DNA of 64,000 bases, from assembly GCA_016801845.1 (NCBI GenBank), contig CM028915.1:5798501-5862500 (forward strand). The letters run 5' to 3'. The position numbers and the translations under genes were made by a program. Positions 13,134 through 25,334 of the stretch are shown here, piece after piece (positions within the stretch are counted from its first letter, which is position 1; every line of letters begins with the position of its first letter). Below the pieces are notes generated by a model, which made no database searches, had not been told where the DNA came from, and worked only from the letters and a program-made list of their open reading frames with translations. Origin of the DNA: Polydactylus sextarius. Lineage: Eukaryota > Chordata > Actinopteri > Polynemidae.

Positions 13134-16100
13134 CTATATAATATCATCCAAGAGATGAGGGGTACCCACCCAGTCCAGTGTTCTTGGCTCAGATGCAGCC
13201 ATGATCATGCACATGAACTGTTTCCCTGTTCTCTTATCTATTGGGTAAATCGTGGTAGGAGTGAATCGTTTGTTGCTCTCCACAAACTCACACAGCTGAT
13301 TATAGATTTTGGGGTACTCATGACGAAGGAACACTCCCCTGGTCCTGAGCTCACGCTGGATATTGACAAAGCAAACCTCTCTGGCTTTTCTTCCCTCCTC
13401 CCCCTCCTTGTCAATGTCTGGTGTGCCTGGAGGCGGAGTGAGGATGAGCGTTTCCATTTCACTATCCTTCTTGAGTACCTTTTTGTCGGGGCTTGAGGAG
13501 GCCAAGGACACCTTTGCATATTTTCGAACTGTTGGTGCTTGGACCCTTGGTGAAGGTCTATTAGGCACTAGTTCACCAACAGCTATAGATACATTCAGAA
13601 GGAAACATTCATTCGGGTCGTACTCATTACCTGCGTGCTGCAGTTCCTTGCAGTATTCACCTAGGTTGTCCTTGAAGCCATCCAGCTCTCTGAGAGATAA
13701 GTATGTGGGAGACATGAGGAGACTCTCGAGCCCAACTTGGAGAAAGTTGTCAGCTGTCTCTGGATTAGCGAAACCCAGAAAGAGAACGCCTCTCCCTCTG
13801 GAGAGATAGCCAGCTTTAGCAACGCGAGAGAAAGCTTTGTGGATCTCTGAATTCTCTCTGCAGAACTTGAGAGTGTGTCGACACACACTGCTGACGCGGC
13901 CATAAAGACAGGTTTCTTTATGGGTCTCCCAGTCATCCCTGCGGCAGTTTCGTGAGCAGTAAAAGGTGTAGCAACTGTGACATGATTTGAAGTACAAGCA
14001 GGCATTGAACATGTTCTCAACCCGGTTGCACTTCTTGTTGGCACACACCATAGTGTCGTCTTCGTCTGTGCTGTGGTCTGGAGAACATTCTTCTGCACTC
14101 CTTTGTAAAGCATCACACCCACTATCAGGGTCTTTAACTGTGTCAGGACTGGATTTTGATGACATGAGCTGTGTGTTCAGACATCCCAAGTTTTCAAGTC
14201 CTGAAGGTCTGTCTTTGTCACCATCTTCAGTAATTAGTTGTTTTAACTGGTCCAAAAGGTCTTCACTTGACTTTCTGCTGGTTGGTGGTTTGTAATCAAC
14301 AACCAAGTCAGCTAAGAGTTCATCCAGTTGCTCTAGACTCTGCTGGAGGGAGAAGTTGTTGTGTTTCCGGTCTTTGGTTAAGTCCGCTGTGGTAGATGGC
14401 TGCTTCTCATGCATTATTCTTGGAGATGGTGTCTTGTCACCATCCAGTGTATCCCAGCTGACAGAGTGCACATCATGCCGCTTGCTGTTGGCTGCACATA
14501 TATCGTTGTCTGTTATGGTGATCTCTGGTGTTACAAACCAGTGCCCACTCTTGCTGTTCCTCCACGGATTGTTGGAGCCTCTCTCTAATGAGTTCTCGGA
14601 GAGTGACAGTGCAGCATAGCGCCTTGGTGAACTTGAGAGGTTAAGTATAACAGGTTGAGATGTAATATCAGAGGGTGCTCCATGCCTTGCTTGGTAAAAC
14701 AGATTCTCATAGCTTCGTCCACGAGGCACTGATTGCTCTCTGTCGTGCCGCGGGTATAAAATATTGTCCCAAGACTTGGAGTGGTTTTTGACCTCTGCTC
14801 CTAGTCTACCTGTCTCCGCACAGCTGCTAGGAAACCACGGAGGTATACTGGGTTCTGGTTTTACTCTTGGTGGTGTGTGTTGAGATGAATGGTTAGAGTA
14901 TCCGGATATACTTGAGCGATACCAATCATCTGAAAAGACTTGGGACATTCGAGCACGTCGACGACCCTCTGTATGATATGGCCTGGATGGAAAGTACTGC
15001 TCCTCAGGAGAGCTGTATGGTTTGGAATAAAATGATCTTGAGCTACTCATATGGTATGGATTAAATCGGCTCTCCTCTCCATAGTAAGATCTAGATAATG
15101 GTGGCTGAGAAAAGTATGACCCTGCCTCACTTGTGGAGTAAGGCCTACTATAAACAGAGTGTGCTGGCTCTCTGGACAGGTGGTCTGTGTAATATGACCT
15201 GACAGGAAGGGTGTGCACCCATCGAGTCCTTGGATCATACTGACTAGTCATTGTACTACCATGGCTTGTTAAGCTGGACCGATCATCCTGATAGTATGGT
15301 CTAGAATAGGGATGGACCGGATACCGAACAGGATCCTCTGTGTAGAAAAACTTGGTTGGTATGTTAGGATTTGAGTAAGCTCTTTGTTCTTGACTCAGAT
15401 ATGGTGCTGGTGGCGATGGCATTCTGTGCATGTCTAGATGCTGGTAGGAAATGGGAGACATGCTGGTGGTGTAGTGGTATCCTTGTCTAAAGTCTCCACT
15501 GTAGCATTCGCTTGGAGTGGGCGTTGGTGAGGAGACAATCTGCCGTGGTACATACAAACCTCTACTGCTACTGGCCTGAGAGTATCTCTGCCAAGATTGA
15601 TCAGTCCGTACATTGGGAACCTGCCTCGATGTGTGCTGCAGCACAGCAGCATCTGGTTTAATGTCCACACGGCACCTGACATGAGGGGTTACGACTGGTT
15701 TATCTGGTTTGTCATCCTCAAAGCAGTCTGAGACATAGAGAGGAGAGTGAGGCTGCAGTTTGATAGGATGCACCTCGTTCAAAAAAGCCCTGTTTGAGGA
15801 GAAGGATTCTCTATGCGTTCCAGAAGTCCTCAAGGTATCTGACGTTGTCTGAGGTGCATCTCTCCCCTTCCTGGCTCCTGGAGGAGACACTGAGATGGGC
15901 ACAGGAGTGAGAGTGGCCTTAACTCTTGGAGCACTTTTAGATCTTGTTCTCTTTTTAGAGTCCGACCATGTAATATGGTTGGTTTTGTCTTGGCTGGTGT
16001 GCTGCTGGAACTGCCTGGTGTTAAACAGATCAGGAGATGAAAAGCGCAGATGCCCCTGCTGATCAAGTCCGTTCCACATTACATCTTTGTTTAATGTCTG

Positions 16101-16340
16101 ATGCTCAGCCCTCTTGTAAGGGTACTCCATTGAGGACGAGAAAGTCTGCGGATCATCCAGAGACTCAATGAAGTCGAAGCTACGGCAGTGTCTTTTGTTG
16201 ATGATTTCTGGTTTATCAATCATTTTTAAGTCACATTGCTGGGAGGAGCTGAAAGAAACTGAGTGGTCGGTGATGGGATTTAGAGTAATGTCCCGATATA
16301 AAGTCGATGCCAGTATATCAGGGGGATGAGTCCGTGTCAT
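13134..16340 (-). CDS. ajm1: Apical junction component 1 homologue, complete single coding exon, MYND-type zinc finger
   Basis: A single open frame of 1,068 residues starts at the ATG at 16340. An in-frame TGA lies 15 bases upstream of that ATG, so the start is firm. The N-terminus (MTRTHPPDILAS), the block RHCRSFDFIESLDD, the RSKSAPR motif and the C-terminus (MCMIMAASEPR...DWV...LLDDII) match vertebrate AJM1 (C9orf172), which also has one coding exon. A disordered Ser/Tyr-rich region fills about residues 1-760. Residues 345-457 hold seven SRPYY/SRSYY-like units. A MYND-like finger follows: C766-x4-C771, then C787-x2-C790-x4-C795-x3-C799-x7-H807-x3-C811. A conserved folded C-terminal region runs to the end. 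The family is linked to epithelial apical junctions through C. elegans AJM-1; the vertebrate biochemical role is poorly known. Human AJM1 is a little under 1,000 residues, so the fish protein is somewhat longer. Confidence 0.93.
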   Translation of the reverse strand: MTRTHPPDILASTLYRDITLNPITDHSVSFSSSQQCDLKMIDKPEIINKRHCRSFDFIESLDDPQTFSSSMEYPYKRAEHQTLNKDVMWNGLDQQGHLRFSSPDLFNTRQFQQHTSQDKTNHITWSDSKKRTRSKSAPRVKATLTPVPISVSPPGARKGRDAPQTTSDTLRTSGTHRESFSSNRAFLNEVHPIKLQPHSPLYVSDCFEDDKPDKPVVTPHVRCRVDIKPDAAVLQHTSRQVPNVRTDQSWQRYSQASSSRGLYVPRQIVSSPTPTPSECYSGDFRQGYHYTTSMSPISYQHLDMHRMPSPPAPYLSQEQRAYSNPNIPTKFFYTEDPVRYPVHPYSRPYYQDDRSSLTSHGSTMTSQYDPRTRWVHTLPVRSYYTDHLSREPAHSVYSRPYSTSEAGSYFSQPPLSRSYYGEESRFNPYHMSSSRSFYSKPYSSPEEQYFPSRPYHTEGRRRARMSQVFSDDWYRSSISGYSNHSSQHTPPRVKPEPSIPPWFPSSCAETGRLGAEVKNHSKSWDNILYPRHDREQSVPRGRSYENLFYQARHGAPSDITSQPVILNLSSSPRRYAALSLSENSLERGSNNPWRNSKSGHWFVTPEITITDNDICAANSKRHDVHSVSWDTLDGDKTPSPRIMHEKQPSTTADLTKDRKHNNFSLQQSLEQLDELLADLVVDYKPPTSRKSSEDLLDQLKQLITEDGDKDRPSGLENLGCLNTQLMSSKSSPDTVKDPDSGCDALQRSAEECSPDHSTDEDDTMVCANKKCNRVENMFNACLYFKSCHSCYTFYCSRNCRRDDWETHKETCLYGRVSSVCRHTLKFCRENSEIHKAFSRVAKAGYLSRGRGVLFLGFANPETADNFLQVGLESLLMSPTYLSLRELDGFKDNLGEYCKELQHAGNEYDPNECFLLNVSIAVGELVPNRPSPRVQAPTVRKYAKVSLASSSPDKKVLKKDSEMETLILTPPPGTPDIDKEGEEGRKAREVCFVNIQRELRTRGVFLRHEYPKIYNQLCEFVESNKRFTPTTIYPIDKRTGKQFMCMIMAASEPRTLDWVGTPHLLDDII

Positions 16341-16392
16341 CTTAACGGAACTTCAGTGCTCTCCATTCAGTGTGATTCAAGATCAACACAGC
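16341..16392 (-). other. ajm1 5' untranslated segment of the coding exon
   Basis: A good acceptor (pyrimidines then CACAG) lies just upstream on the minus strand, making the exon start at 16392. The 52 leader bases contain no ATG in the main frame and end directly at the start codon. Confidence 0.6.
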
Positions 16393-19028
16393 CTGTGGAA
16401 AGACGTAAAACAAATACAACTGAATGCATGTTCATTGCTTGAACAATATTGGACAGTAAATTGGACAAAGAATATATTAGCAACAATTTATAAATGCTCA
16501 GTTTATTAAACAAAATGTCTTATGAAATCCATGAAATCCATTTAATTCATTTAATCCATATTTATGTAAAAAGATCTAGGTGAACCGATGTAGGTGCTTA
16601 TTTTCTAACCTAGTTAATAGAATATTTCATGCCAATAGCCAAAACACATTATTACAACTTGACAACCTGTTATTATTTCTCAAAACCTTGAGTTTTCAAA
16701 TAACAAGATTTATTTAGACTGAAGACACTGTATGCTAAAATGAGCTGGTCACATCAGTGTATTCTACAGTGCTACCTAAATAAATGCAAAAATGAACAAA
16801 ACCTTCATTTTAAGATTTACTTTTCATCTGGTTTGTATCACTATCACTAAGCATGGCTACGAATACTTTAATTCATTTCTAATGAGAAGTAAAAGACAAA
16901 TTTAAAGGAATGATGCTGCTTTACTGCAGCATGTGCTGGACTATCATTAAAACAGATGATCGACAACCAATTCAATGAATGTAATTAATAATGTAAATAA
17001 CATTGCTTTTCTGTTGGGCATGTAGCAATTTTTAAACAAGCACAGCACATTTCTGTTGTGAAATGTTTGAATTATTCACATTTTAGTAAAATAATATATA
17101 GTTAACTGCCCTCAATCTCTGTTTATGTAACATCCAGAAGATTTTTTTAGGCCTTCGAAGAATATCATAGACAAAATATTGACTCCAACAATGGGTTTTC
17201 ATGTGTCACACATGGGCTTTCTTTTTGGCACTCACCCATGAGCTAACCCTGAGTTACCATCTGTTCGTCATGATGAGAGAGTACTGACCAGCCATCTCCC
17301 CGCCATGTCTCCACAACAAACCTCAATATCATGTCTGTTCTCACATGACCAACCTCCACAGATAAACCTACGCGGTTATTCACTGCTTTGCACATTTTTG
17401 TTAGAATTTCTTGTTCCTAATCATATTTCAGGGAACCTGTTTTTTAATAAAAAGGAAACAAACAGCTGTTATTGCATCTAAACAATATATATGCAATTTA
17501 AAAAAAAGTGCTACCTTTAAAATCAGTCAATTTTATATTCACATTAATTTCTCTATTTTAAATTCTATTGCATTTGTTTTATTTGACAGTCTAAGTATTG
17601 TTGAATCCACATTTAACAGTGAGGTCAGTCTGGTAGATAAACATACTATTCAATAATCAGCTTTTTATCACTGTTAAGACTATGGTCACTAATGTCAAAC
17701 TGATGTCTGAATGTGATTTCAGCATGAATATAATCTGGGGAATATTTCTGTGTCAGTTGAGCCAATATAGCTGAAAGCTATGCATTATTAATATTTTATC
17801 AGTGAAAGTGGAATCATGTTTTAATTATAGACAACTTCATAGATTTGAATGAATGAGGTTAGGTGTCAGCACGATAACATGGGCCCTGTGTAGAAAATAG
17901 GTCTGATGAGTTGCAGAATATAAAGATAAACATTCACAATGACTAGTTATTATCACAATCTATCTGTCTCAAACAGCAACTCAGATTTAATACCTCAATA
18001 GATAGAATAGTTCAGCTACACAATTAAGTTGTATCAAATAATGTAATATGAATGGTTTCATGGTGATACAACACAGTGAATGCTACAGGATATAAATGCT
18101 ACAAGAGATGAAGACGATATCAGAATTATTTATATAGGTCTACAATAAGGTCACCATAACATTACTGTTGGACACTGCAGTCACACTTCCAAGTCCCTGT
18201 TAAATGACAGTGTTTGATCACTTTGATCTTTGACTAAAGATTAGAAAATGTAGCAGGATTTCTAGTAGTTTTAATGTTTTAATACGAGAAGCAGACAAGA
18301 TGCTTAGAGCAGCTAAAGACATACATGCCTTCCTCTATTCATCTTCATGGCCTGAGACTACTCTTCCATAGAAAGACTAGACTTTTTAACACAACTATAA
18401 ACCACATGCCACATACTGTCTCCATGGCTACAGCACACAGCAAAGAAACCACGAACGGCTGCTCCTTGAGGTGCACACAGTGGGCTGAATCTCAGGCTGA
18501 CTAAATCTACTATAATCATCAAAATAACAGCCAATTCAGAGAAATAAATGTTGTGATTTCCCGTGCTATGATTGTACTTGGGGTTTATGATTCTACGTGC
18601 GATCTAATACCATTTGGGATCATTTTCATTCGCAGGCCAATCTGCAACTAAAACTACTTAAAAGACTTGTTTTCTGCGGGTTTGCGAGGAGGCTTTCCTG
18701 ACAATAACAAATGTGATGCAGATTCGCCTGCATACCTCCCCCTCAGGGGGCCAAACCGAGGCGCATTCAGCCTTGAAGCGTTACCAAATACTTTGCTCCA
18801 ACGCACTTGGGCACCCCCCTGTTATATTTTGGTGCTGCGGCATGGACGGCCCCTCCATCCTTTTGTGACTGACCTAATGCCTTTGAGCCCGGAATGACAT
18901 CATTAAACGGGAAGAGAAAAGAAGCAGCGGGTTCAGATCAGGACAGAGAGAGGACAGAAAAGGAGGGAGGACGAGTTTGGAGCTAAGTTTGGAAATGTAG
19001 GATTTCGTGAGTGATTAAGGGGCCTTAC
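16393..19028 (-). other. Probable ajm1 intron 1
   Basis: About 2.6 kb lie between the acceptor at 16393 and a consensus donor (GACG|GTAAGG) at 19028. The sequence is AT-rich in its left two thirds and GC-richer from about 18.65 kb. I see no coding exon or known repeat. Confidence 0.5.
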
Positions 19029-19200
19029 CGTCTCGTCAGTGAGCTGCTCTGATGCGGTGGACATGGTGAAGCAGCGATCTTCTCTCTTTCTCTCTCTCTC
19101 CTTCTCGTTCTCCATGAGGTGCAGCTTCAGCCTTTGCGCACCTGCTGTGCGCCTCCCGGAGCCGAGCGCTCGTCCTTCATTCCGCCTTACATGTTGTCTA
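19029..19200 (-). other. ajm1: Probable ajm1 5' leader exon with spliced upstream reading frame
   Basis: On the minus strand, GC-rich leader sequence ends at a good donor at 19029. It contains an ATG at 19115 that opens a frame of 29 codons to the donor. If spliced to the acceptor at 16392, this continues for 16 more codons and stops one base before the ajm1 start. The exon's 5' limit is approximate; no TATA box is seen. Confidence 0.5.
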
Positions 19201-19242
19201 TTTCAACTAGCGATGCTCTTACACTTGCTTATGCCTTTCTAT

Positions 19243-19290
19243 GAGTGTGTGTGTGTGTGTGTATGTGGATGTGTGTAAATGTGTGTGTGT
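19243..19290. repeat. Imperfect (TG)n tract
   Basis: TG units interrupted by TATG and AAATG, just upstream of the probable ajm1 leader exon. Confidence 0.8.
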
Positions 19291-22200
19291 GATGGAGGGA
19301 AAAGAGGAGGTGTGTCTGGTGAGCCTGCGCTTGTGCGCGTGTCTCTGGAGGCGTGGTTGTGCGTGTTTTTATGAGGAGGAAGGAAAAGGAGGGAGGGAGC
19401 CAGGGAAGAGGGGGGGTTAGGTGGTGGTCGGGGAGGTGTTGGAGTAGGCTGTGGTTGCGGTGGGTGTTCTGTCGGAGCAGCAATGCGGTGTATCTCTGTT
19501 CATCTCTTGAATATGGAGCCCCGGAGGACAAGTGCATGGGTATTTCCGGGAATGAAGTGCTAGATGTTTGGTCATCCTGCAGAGGAAGGTGCCCTGCCAT
19601 CAGCTTTCTTCATCGTGAGGCATCTAGCAAATTACATTTTTAGAAAGTTTGCAGACGGAAAAAGCAAAAGGCTGCATGCCTCTCCTACACTTAACGAGTC
19701 ACTGCTGGTGTTCCTCCTACACTGTTGGACATGAATTACACGCAGTTATGAGGAAAAATTAGTCATCTGTGATTATTTATTTGATATGTGGAAGAAGTCG
19801 ATGTGCAACTATTGATTATTGCCATTCCTAATTAAAGTGCCACTTGATGAATATATAGATTAGTCTATTTTTTTGTTTTAACAACCCATAACTTCAAGTA
19901 TATCTTTAAATGTTTTTTTTTTCATTCCTTTCAAAATAAAAGCATCACAAACTACAGTTTGCCTGTCTGTTGCTTCTCAACCATAATGAAATCTACTTTG
20001 AGAAATTGGTCGTATAGTCATGCTGGTGCTTAAAAATGTATTAATAACCTAGGGAGTTTCATGATACAGCACGATTTTGTTACAAAGTGTGCCCTCTCAT
20101 TTTCGCTTCATTATCAGTACACACACACATACACATCTGCCCCAGAGTCTCACCTCGCCACAGGCTTCTGCATTGTCTGAATAGATGATGGGGACAGCTG
20201 GCTGTGAGCTCCAGCCCAGAGCATGTGACTGCCACAGGAAAACTGCTTAGTGTAGCACTCTCACCGCAGACAGAAATCACTACAGACGAACTGTGCTGAT
20301 CAGACCAAAGATGGCAATGATACTTAGCTTTGACAGACCTCATTTTGCTGCAAGAAAGGCAGCATACCACTGCTTGAACACAGTAGAGGATGGGTTGCTG
20401 TTTTTTTCTTTTTTCTTTTTCCTATACTCCTGCCTGCATGATTACAAAGCTAACCGAGACTCCATCTGTGACATACCACGTGTATTAGATATGATTCAGA
20501 GTGACAGTACAGTGGATCTCACATCGTGAGACATCCAGCATCCATGAGAGTGGGATCTATGTGAGCATGTGTGACTCACCCTCTCCAACACAGTGCATTG
20601 GCATCAGTTTGTGTCAGCTGTTGGTTAGCAGGCCTAAGTGTCTGTCAGCTGGCTGTTAGCAGGTGTCTTAGGCACCTTGTAGGCTCTGTGGAAAGGAAAT
20701 CAATGGCTCTCTGTTGATTAGTGGTACCACTGACAGGGATCAATCAGGCTTATACCCTCGCAAAATGACAACATTAAAGCAGAACACTACTTCACTCTGC
20801 CTCAAAAACAAGCTTCCATGCTGCTCTGACATATCATTCCTAATGAGCCATATGAGGAAGAATCTGGCCACTCTGCTTTGTTCCTACACTGCTCCCCGAT
20901 CACGCTGGCACAGTAAACAACCTTCAGTTCTCCGGCTGTCTCCAATTAACGCTATGTATGATTAAGTAACTTTCTTTCTGCTTTCTGTGTTCCCATTGGT
21001 GGGTATTGCATAACAGACGTGGGGATGCTCACAAAGGCAGGTCCCATTGCTTACAATGGTTCAGTCCAAAATAGTAAAACAAAGCAAGTCTTAGCCTTGG
21101 TTATTTTTGGACTGCAATGATGTGTCAGAAGAAACAAGAAAAATACATTACACAGAGATGTTAAGGCAAACACATTTCAGCTTGACTGTGTCGTAAGAAA
21201 TCCCCAGGGAAGTTTGAGATGTATATGGCTCCTGTGGTGGTTAATAATTCACAGCCACAGTTAGTTAGATGTCTTAGACTGACGTGTGTAAAGGTGGGTG
21301 GCTCTTTTAGATCTTAAAGAACCTTTTCATGTCTTATATAAAATATATAGATCCTCAGATATGCTGGAGTCAGGGAAAGCAAAGGGCAGCAGTGGTGGAT
21401 CTGAAAACTCAGCAGGAGATGCATCTGGTCTTTTTTTTAATTCCAACTGAAACCTGATTAAGTCCCCAACAAATTAAATCACTCAATCCTCCTCAACTTT
21501 CTTGCCTCAGACATACTGTAATTCACAGATGTGGTGGTCCAATATGGAGTGCGCGCCACTCAGATCAGATCTTTTTGAGGATTTAGAAGCCTCAAGTGAA
21601 GTGTTTGGATGTTTTTTTTTTTTTTTAGTTGTTTTGGCTGAATAGGGAACCAAAGAGTCCATGTTGGCATTTCTTTGATCCCTGGTGGATCAGACTAGAT
21701 TACATTCATCAGATTGTAAGGCTTTTCCAGAGTAAGTTGGAAGTAGTGTTGTCAGGTAGCTGATTCTGCATGTTTTATGCAAAAATATTAGTAAAGAATT
21801 AGAAAGGACTTCATGATCAGGTGAGGTTCTCTACATCTGGAAACTGGTGAAACAAAAAGAAAAAGCCACAATATAAAAAAAATGTATCCTTAACAAATGA
21901 TGTTTTTTATACATAGCTGCACAAAAAAGAACATTCCAGTCCACTCCAAGTAACACTCATGAACAAATTCATGTACAAGCCAAACATTTGGGAGCTGTAT
22001 CCATGGTAACTCTCGGTGATTAGAGTCTGAGAGTGAAAGAGACTGAATTGATTTCAAAGGGAATGAAGTGCTGATGGAAGTCTTCCATGGAGACCATAAA
22101 AATTTACGTCACCAGAATAAGATGAAGGGAGGTGAAAATTGCTTGAAAAGCTACAACGAACTGCAAATGCGCAGTAGGAGGGATTCAGCATTACAGCCTT

Positions 22201-24725
22201 ACATCAAACACACGTGTGAAAGAAGACATACAAGCGCAGATGTCCCTCAGTTCCCAGATTACCTCCAGCAGAGACATACAATTTAAAGTTAACATAAGGT
22301 TCAACATAAGGAGACCAACCCCCCTCATCATCCTCCCCTCCTCTGGCAGCCTCACGGCAAAAATAAGACAGGAAGAAAGACCTGCACTCATGTGGGCATT
22401 GCACATTCTCAGATGCTCTTCTCACTACATGTAGGTCAACATAAGAATAGTGTAGATATTATTCACAGCTGCACTGAGCAAACACAAACTCCTCTGTCCT
22501 GGTCTCTAGAGCTGCAGTGAGACATCCCTTGGTGAGGCTTAATTAAATCTTTACTACATACTCCTCTCTCATCCTTCATCATCTGCCATTTTGGCTGAAG
22601 AATCACTCAGTCATGTGTGCGATTTTATTAAAGGAGAAACGCATTTGGAACGATAAGGTTGAGGCCTCTGGATGGGTGCAGTTTCGTTCAAGGGCTCCTG
22701 ATGGTGCAAATTATTATTTGCTGTTTTTCATTGTCACCATGACATTGTTACATAATAACGTGGAAGCAGAGCGCACTAATATTAGATTTGGAGCAAACTG
22801 CTCTTGTTGAGTTTTATCAGATTTTCAAATATACTGATTTAGGTCAGTAGGAGGTTTTTTTTTTTTTTAAATGCACGGCTGTCATAGAGGTCCTGCTATT
22901 CAAGACCAGACACACAACAAATCTTTTGTACCTCGCTTTGGAAGAATCAATGAGCTCCTTCTAAATATGGATATCATTCACCCTCCATCCCACAGTGGCA
23001 CAATGCAAAGCAGTACTGAGTTGCACTAATTGTGCAAGGCTGTTGGCCATGTATAATAGCTGTAACAGCCACTGCATCCTAGAGCATCATCTGATTGCTC
23101 AAAAAGACAGCTGAATCGTGGACTGACAGTAGCTCTCTTTTTTTCCTTCATAAAAGAATCCGAATGATTGAGAACACTTGTTTATATGTTCTGTTCAAGT
23201 ACATGAAATGAATGAAAAAACTGTGCCTGATTTTTTTCTCCCCTTATTCAAATCCTGTGGAGTTTACACACCACCAACACACCTCTCTGTCAAATTACAT
23301 GTGCGAATCAGTTTTGACACTTGCTTCAATTTGCGATTTAATGGCGTCGTCATGTATGTAATTACGCATTCCGGTTGGCAGTTGCAGCCATCCAGATGCA
23401 CCTGTGCTCGCAGATTCTCCAAGCTGTTTAAATGGGTCAGCTCTAGAAATATCCTGGCCGCCGCTCCCCTTTTGTCTTCTCCATGTCCTTAGCTGAGAGA
23501 TACTATTGCTGGAAATAGTCTTGAATTCTTTATTTGGGACCTGCAAAGTCATGAAAGTTACATCAGGACAATCGAGAATATGGCTGTAGTGGGAATAGAT
23601 CAAAATGTCTGTTTTCTTCTTGTTAATGTCCAGTGTAGTTTGCCAGATAGTGGTAAACTCAGACCAATAACAGCTTCCTGTCCTCTATCAAGATATTAAA
23701 AGTCTCTCCTTTGCTAGCGTAGCATTAAAATGTGTGTGTTTTAGTGTGAATGATGCTGACTCACAAATATGAGATGCCAAGAAAGTAGAACATTTAATAT
23801 TAAATCGTATCACTCCTGATATCAGATGAGTATCTTAACCTCTACCTAAACCCAGATTAGTCAGGAGAGGACAGAACGGCCCGCTGGGTAGATGAGCCAG
23901 CAGACCGAGCTTTAAAAACTATATAGTGACCTTTCATGTGCCAACTGCTATATAACATTCTGCCTGCGAATTGGATTTTGCACTCCAGACACTTTTGTCT
24001 GCAACGAAAACTTTCAAGGGAAAAAACGAGATTGATCCCCTCAGTGATTAAAATTGAACCATCTCTCACGCTGCGTAAAACCCAGCAGGCAAAAATATTT
24101 AGACAGGATGAGACGTTATATAGATGTATGATGAAGGTAAAATATCTCCATTTTAATGTGTTTGTTTCAGCTCCAGATACAGTCATTGATTCATGCAGGG
24201 ACACAGTCATTCTTTTGACTGGAGGGTGCATAATACTCTCCCCAGCTGCAGCTGCTGCATTCGGATTTGCAGCTCTAATGGAACATAATACATGTGTTTT
24301 GCCTCAAATACTATGAATTAGGCCATTATTGTGAGGAGAATAGATAGGCTAAACTATGACAAGTGGTGTTCACAGAGTCGTTTGTTCATATGTCCCAGAT
24401 TAGTTTTGTTTAATAGGATTAAGCACAGACTGCTGTTTGTGTTTTCTTGTGTGACTATAACTCAAAATTTTTGTAATTAAGATTCTCAAAAATCCCAGAG
24501 GACAATAAAAATGAGAACTCTTCGGTTTTCAGAACAGCAGAGGAGAAATCTACAGTAACTCTTAAGCAATACCGACTTAAAGATGTTAGAAATTCTGATA
24601 GTCATCAGTATTGTTATTCTCAAAAAAGAAAATACCAGGTACAAGTCTTTTGCTTGCTTTTGTTTAACAATGATACACTCCTGTTCGTGAACTCCTGTAA
24701 ATAGCTCTGTTACCTATTGTACATT

Positions 24726-24729
<4 letters not shown>

Positions 24730-24771
<42 letters not shown>
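24730..24771. repeat. (TG)n microsatellite, about 21 units
   Basis: A pure TG run in the intergenic region downstream of syn1. Confidence 0.97.
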
Positions 24772-24772
<1 letters not shown>

Positions 24773-25328
24773 ACTGTACGTTTGTGTGTATTGTAGTCCT
24801 TTTGTGACAAAGGACACACTGATATAATACAGTGTAATGTAACACACACACAATGCTGTGAGATTTTCACTAGTGTGAGATGAATTATGTAATACTGTTT
24901 AATCTTGTACATGACTGAAGGCTAGAGTACTTGCACTGAAAGCTCACTCCACCTTGTGGTCACATTAGTACATCTGATATTTCTACTCAATGCAAAAAAA
25001 GTGTGCTGGTCAATTTAATAACATGTTCTGTTGCATTTAAATAAAAAAAATGTTTGGATAGAGAAGGTAAAAGCCTGGAATAAAGTGTTTTAACTCTATA
25101 TGCACAATCTTAGAACACAATAAAGATGAATATTGTTGTAAATGTCAATATTACACACAGAGAAAAGAGCACTACAAGCACAACTTATTAAAACTAATCA
25201 CACAAAAAAGTGGATGTACAGATATATTTAAACATCCAGTGAGGTGTATTTACCGGTATGTATTTGAACTCTGTGTTGCTGTTGCACATTGATTCAAACC
25301 ACTAAGACAGTGACTGTTGATCATAGAC

Positions 25329-25334
25329 TTTATT
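25329..25334 (-). terminator. Candidate distal poly(A) signal for syn1
   Basis: AATAAA is read on the minus strand about 3.1 kb past the syn1 stop. Other hexamers occur nearer the stop, so the true 3' end is uncertain. Confidence 0.25.

Larger units (their letters stand above)
19201..25320. other. Intergenic region between ajm1 and syn1
   Basis: About 6 kb without a supportable gene. It contains a short imperfect direct repeat at 20612-20663, poly(T) near 21614, poly(T) near 22855-22868 and a long (TG)n at 24730-24771. Open frames here are short, lack homology I recognise and lack splice context. Conserved regulatory elements could be present but cannot be judged from one sequence. Confidence 0.5.

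Noticed and set aside
12960..13496. 178-codon plus-strand open frame
   Set aside because: It largely overlaps the end of the ajm1 coding exon in antisense, where codon bias creates open frames; no homology recognised.
23936..24316. 126-codon plus-strand open frame
   Set aside because: No homology, no splice context, and a similar-length frame on the opposite strand over the same bases.
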